Below are positions 6,902-8,964 of a stretch of 8,964 nucleotides of DNA, one piece after another. The DNA is from Deltaproteobacteria bacterium (GTDB taxonomy: Bacteria; Desulfobacterota_B; Binatia; Bin18). Numbering within the stretch: the first letter of the stretch is position 1; every line of letters starts with the position of its first letter. The stretch is taken from NCBI GenBank assembly GCA_012271025.1, contig JAAXHF010000559.1:1-8964 (forward strand), given 5' to 3'. Below the pieces are notes generated by a model. It searched no databases and was not told the origin of the DNA. It saw only the letters and a program-made list of their open reading frames with translations. A program made the translations under genes and the position numbers.

Positions 6902-7147
6902 ATGAGCGTCCTCAATGCTTCTGATTTTTGGGACGAACATAGCCTGCTTGACTTCTCCGACACTCAAGAGGTTGACCCCGAGGAAGGGGAGATACGGATT
7001 GAGCGAGAAGTCTATTACTGTCCAGTCTCGCGGGGTCTGATGAAACGCCTCCAAGAACGCGCGTGCTCTGAGGGAGTTTCTTCTGCAACTCTTCTCAATC
7101 TCTATTTGCAGGAAAAATTGTTCTCAGAAGAGATCAATGGAGAATGA
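6902..7147 (+). CDS. CopG/ribbon-helix-helix-like orphan antitoxin candidate
   Basis: A complete 81-residue acidic protein. Residues 8-18 (DFWDEHSLLDF) followed by an acidic stretch, and residues 34-73 with an EREVYYCPVS strand then two helices ending in LLNLYLQEKL, resemble the antitoxins annotated CopG or BrnA-like: a toxin-binding N-terminus followed by a ribbon-helix-helix DNA-binding part. GGAGA at 6888-6892 lies nine bases before the ATG, inside the end of the CMD gene. No BrnT, HicA or RelE-type toxin is encoded on either side, so it is an orphan within this window. Its lower GC content than the CMD gene suggests separate origin. The family call rests on pattern memory and is moderate. 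Confidence 0.65.
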   Translation: MSVLNASDFWDEHSLLDFSDTQEVDPEEGEIRIEREVYYCPVSRGLMKRLQERACSEGVSSATLLNLYLQEKLFSEEINGE

Positions 7148-7185
7148 CGAATGAGCAGAGTTCGTTCGCTTGTACAAACAGTCTT

Positions 7186-7218
7186 GTAGGTTAGGTTAGC
7201 GAAGCGTAACCTAACATC
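7186..7218 (+). repeat. REP-like palindromic element, copy 1
   Basis: A 33-base unit containing a perfect 9-base-pair stem: GTTAGGTTA at 7190-7198 pairs with TAACCTAAC at 7207-7215, around the loop GCGAAGCG (7199-7206). The second copy at 7289-7321 is the same element in the opposite orientation. It lies between convergent genes, where REP-like elements and bidirectional terminators are common. Confidence 0.85.
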
Positions 7219-7234
7219 ACACTGCATAGTGTGA
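7217..7234 (+). repeat. Short hairpin between the two palindromes
   Basis: TCACACT (7217-7223) pairs perfectly with AGTGTGA (7228-7234) around the tetraloop GCAT. Neither strand has a T-run immediately after it, so it is not a classical intrinsic terminator. It abuts the end of palindrome copy 1. Confidence 0.6.
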
Positions 7235-7288
7235 GGGGGGATGGTTGGATACGAGAACGAGGGAATAACGCAGAAAGGGTATGTCGGA

Positions 7289-7321
7289 GTTGTCGGATTA
7301 CGCTTCGCTAATCCGATCTAC
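7289..7321 (-). repeat. REP-like palindromic element, copy 2 (inverted)
   Basis: TCGGATTA (7293-7300) pairs with TAATCCGA (7309-7316) around the loop CGCTTCGC, which is the reverse complement of the loop in copy 1. Read on the minus strand, it aligns without gaps to copy 1 over 33 bases, and three stem pairs differ in both members so that pairing is kept. Its last base is part of the stop codon of the minus-strand DUF6602-like gene. Confidence 0.85.
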
Positions 7322-8340
7322 TACTGCCTATCTTCACCGTTACTTCTGGCAAGTCTGTTGGGATCGAGAAGCTGAGTGCCGCGCTCTCCGTCGATTTCCC
7401 AGGCATCGCCGCTCCGACTCCCTGTAGTAGGATTGAAATCGCCCCACGCTGAGACGATTGAGGAGAGACCAGGTGTCCCGAGTGCTAGATAGACTGATTC
7501 GAGCACATGATAAACGACCTTTTCAAGAGGAGTCGTTAGTTCGTTCTTCTGAACGTACATGTAAGGTAGGCGCCGCAGTCCCGGTCCGTAAGTGTTAGCC
7601 CCGAACATGTCCTCTGGCGGTCCCCAACCCTGGACCATGCTGACATTGTCAGTCTCGATCGCTGCTATTAGTCTTGGGATTATGCGTTCTACCTGATGAA
7701 TCTGCCTCTGGGCGGGATCTCTCGGGTCAAAGTTTTGAAAGGCGGCAATCATCTCGGCAGCTAGCGTCTGATCGTTAGCAAACCGCTCCTGAAAAAACTC
7801 GCCTACAGTATTCAAAGTTCTGTTAAGTCTTGATGGCCCCTTGTACGAGACGACAATCTTTGTGATCGGGTAAAGCAGAGAAGTCCTTGAGGTCGGCCTG
7901 ACTCGGTAGATGAGCTCCAGAGGCGTGAGGCTTAGTAGGTTCTCCAAAGAGTCGACTAGATCCTTCTTATTCAGGGTAGTCTTGACCGAGATGGCTGCTA
8001 TCACCGCTTCGGGGGGAAGAACGACAAATTCACGAGTTCGATATACCACGGCGTGTCGCCCTGAATCCCACACGAGTATATCGATCTGTCTGCTGTTTGG
8101 AACTTGTTCAAACCCATAGACAAAACCAGAATCTACGGAAACAGACTGAGGGAGAAGCGTGGTGAGAAAGTTGCGGAGCAGACCTTCGCGGAATATTCCG
8201 CTTGAATAGTTTTGTTCACTGCCCAAGAGAGTACGGATGTGGTCCCGTTGCGCCCGAAAAAGAGCGGTATAGCTTCTCGCAACAGTTCGGAAGCGCGTGA
8301 GAATCTGGCTCCCTTCCTCTCCCAGATTTCTTTCACTCAT
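7321..8340 (-). CDS. DUF6602-like protein with a putative PD-(D/E)XK-type fold
   Basis: A complete 339-residue protein with no signal peptide or membrane segment. The N-terminal 130 residues carry the pattern I associate with DUF6602: REGLLRNFL at 51-59, VSVDSGFVYG at 67-76, RQIDILVWD at 84-92, then LPPEAVIAAISVKTTL at 108-123. This order (Glu in a helix, Asp in a strand, then E/DxK) is typical of PD-(D/E)XK nuclease-like folds. Here the last motif reads Ser118-Val-Lys120, so the acidic residue is missing unless Glu111 substitutes. The remaining 200 residues are unassigned. The ATG at 8340 has no good Shine-Dalgarno. It follows the acyl-CoA dehydrogenase gene by 99 bases on the same strand, but it is less GC-rich, which suggests acquisition rather than a metabolic partnership. 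A restriction or defence role is possible but not shown. Confidence 0.7.
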   Translation of the reverse strand: MSERNLGEEGSQILTRFRTVARSYTALFRAQRDHIRTLLGSEQNYSSGIFREGLLRNFLTTLLPQSVSVDSGFVYGFEQVPNSRQIDILVWDSGRHAVVYRTREFVVLPPEAVIAAISVKTTLNKKDLVDSLENLLSLTPLELIYRVRPTSRTSLLYPITKIVVSYKGPSRLNRTLNTVGEFFQERFANDQTLAAEMIAAFQNFDPRDPAQRQIHQVERIIPRLIAAIETDNVSMVQGWGPPEDMFGANTYGPGLRRLPYMYVQKNELTTPLEKVVYHVLESVYLALGTPGLSSIVSAWGDFNPTTGSRSGDAWEIDGERGTQLLDPNRLARSNGEDRQ

Positions 8341-8405
8341 TTCTGTTGCCGGGTAGAACTGCTGCTTTGTTTTGGCAGGAAAACGGTCGGTGTAAGCTGC
8401 AACGA

Positions 8406-8436
8406 CGTGCTGCCCCAGTGGGGCAGGGGAAGCACG
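8406..8436. repeat. GC-rich inverted repeat between the minus-strand genes
   Basis: CTGCCCC (8410-8416) pairs with GGGGCAG (8420-8426) around AGT. An outer CGTGC (8406-8410) can pair with GCACG (8432-8436), leaving a GGGGAA bulge; the C at 8410 can serve only one of the two stems. On the minus strand it lies just after the acyl-CoA dehydrogenase stop, as a terminator or attenuator might, but no T-run follows on that strand. The only run of T (8438-8441) follows on the plus strand, where no gene ends. The 99-base gap shows no convincing promoter. Confidence 0.45.
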
Positions 8437-8439
8437 CTT

Positions 8440-8964
8440 TTATAAATTCCCGACTTCCAGCTCCAGCAGCTCGCCGTACTTCTGAATCGCCTGCTCGCGC
8501 AGGGCCGGTAGGTGGCCGGTCGGAAACAGGTTCTTGGTGCCGTCGTAGTCGCGCAGGACTTGGCGGGCGACGGTGATCTTGTGTACCTCGGTCGGTCCGT
8601 CGGCCAGGCCCATGACGAAGGATTCGGTGATCTGTTTGGAGAACGGCATTTCGTTGGACACGCCCAGCGAGCCGTGGAGGTATAGGGCGCGGCAGGCTAC
8701 GTCGTGGAAGACCTTGGGCATCTGAGCCTTGACCGCAGCGATGTCTTTGCGCACCTTGCGGTAGTCCTTGTACTTGTCTATCCGCCAGGCGGTGCGCAGG
8801 ACCAGCAGCCGGAACTGCTCGATCTCGATCCATGAGTCGGCGATTTTTTCCTGAACCATCTGCTTGGCGGCCAGGATTTCGCCCTGGGTCTCGCGTGACA
8901 GAACCCGCTCGCACATCAGGTCAAAGGACTTCTTGACCTGGCCGATGGTGCGCATGGCGTGGTG
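8440..8964 (-). CDS. Acyl-CoA dehydrogenase family protein, C-terminal part (5' end outside window)
   Basis: The minus-strand frame is open to the window edge (first codons read HHAMRTIGQ) and ends with TAA at 8442-8440, giving 174 visible residues. They match the C-terminal helical domain of acyl-CoA dehydrogenases: the SxxxGEILAAKQMVQEKIADSWIEI-type segment, RLLVLRTAWRID, the YLHGSLGVS flavin/substrate loop and LADGPTEVHKITVARQVL. The catalytic base and most of the FAD-binding region would lie in the missing part or cannot be assigned from this fragment. The family oxidises acyl-CoA thioesters to enoyl-CoA with FAD, typically in fatty-acid or branched-chain and aromatic acyl-CoA breakdown. 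About 35 residues follow the VHKITVARQVL motif. The ATG at 8955 is internal, because the HH preceding it belongs to the conserved HHxMRxIG motif. Confidence 0.9.
   Translation of the reverse strand, partial: HHAMRTIGQVKKSFDLMCERVLSRETQGEILAAKQMVQEKIADSWIEIEQFRLLVLRTAWRIDKYKDYRKVRKDIAAVKAQMPKVFHDVACRALYLHGSLGVSNEMPFSKQITESFVMGLADGPTEVHKITVARQVLRDYDGTKNLFPTGHLPALREQAIQKYGELLELEVGNL

Noticed and set aside
7151..7189. Twelve-residue open frame after the orphan antitoxin
   Set aside because: It is too short to support, has no family pattern, and its stop codon lies inside palindrome copy 1.
7186..7321. CRISPR-like array from the repeated GCGAAGCG core
   Set aside because: There are only two copies, in opposite orientation, with self-complementary arms and diverged stems; there is no regular direct repeat and spacer structure.
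8333..8914. 193-codon minus-strand open frame overlapping the acyl-CoA dehydrogenase
   Set aside because: The overlapping frame carries clear dehydrogenase motifs, while this one is Arg/Pro/Gly-rich shadow sequence.

Overview
The window is bacterial, and most of it is GC-rich coding DNA with genes packed a few to about fifty bases apart, each behind a purine-rich ribosome binding site. The mix is a STAND-type regulatory ATPase, a luciferase-like monooxygenase, an FAH-family enzyme, an alkylhydroperoxidase/CMD protein and an acyl-CoA dehydrogenase. This suits a large-genome, uncultured, high-GC Gram-negative lineage (Tectomicrobia/Entotheonella, Binatia-like or related deltaproteobacterial groups). 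That placement is an impression from gene content, not a measurement.

Layout. Bases 1-2892 hold the bulk of a large AAA/STAND ATPase with C-terminal TPR-like helices. Its 5' end lies outside the window, and it appears to lack the cyclase domain that its closest recognisable architecture carries. Bases 2945-6900 form a compact plus-strand catabolic cluster: alpha/beta hydrolase, LLM flavin-dependent oxidoreductase, FAH-family hydratase/hydrolase, and a carboxymuconolactone-decarboxylase-family protein. A DUF433/DUF5615 toxin-antitoxin pair (4978-5410) sits between the monooxygenase and the FAH gene. The antitoxin looks intact, but the toxin has lost roughly 40 internal residues, including the middle of its PIN-like fold. 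A second antitoxin-like gene, with no toxin partner, follows the CMD gene (6902-7147).

From about 6901 to 8440 the DNA is visibly less GC-rich. The 173-base convergent gap at 7148-7320 is almost entirely structured: two head-to-head copies of one palindromic element with the same loop and compensatory stem changes, plus a third unrelated hairpin. On the minus strand lie a DUF6602-like protein (7321-8340), whose nuclease-like ExK motif reads S-V-K, and upstream of it the C-terminal part of an acyl-CoA dehydrogenase (8440-8964, truncated by the window edge).

How the genes may work together (inference): the LLM enzyme could oxygenate an organic substrate, the hydrolase and FAH enzyme could cleave or hydrate the product, and the CMD-family protein could act on a downstream intermediate. 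No ring-cleaving dioxygenase is present, so the substrate cannot be named. The toxin-antitoxin remnants, palindromes and DUF6602 gene look like accessory DNA added to this metabolic core. I see no RNA gene, CRISPR array, insertion sequence or clearly novel multi-gene system.
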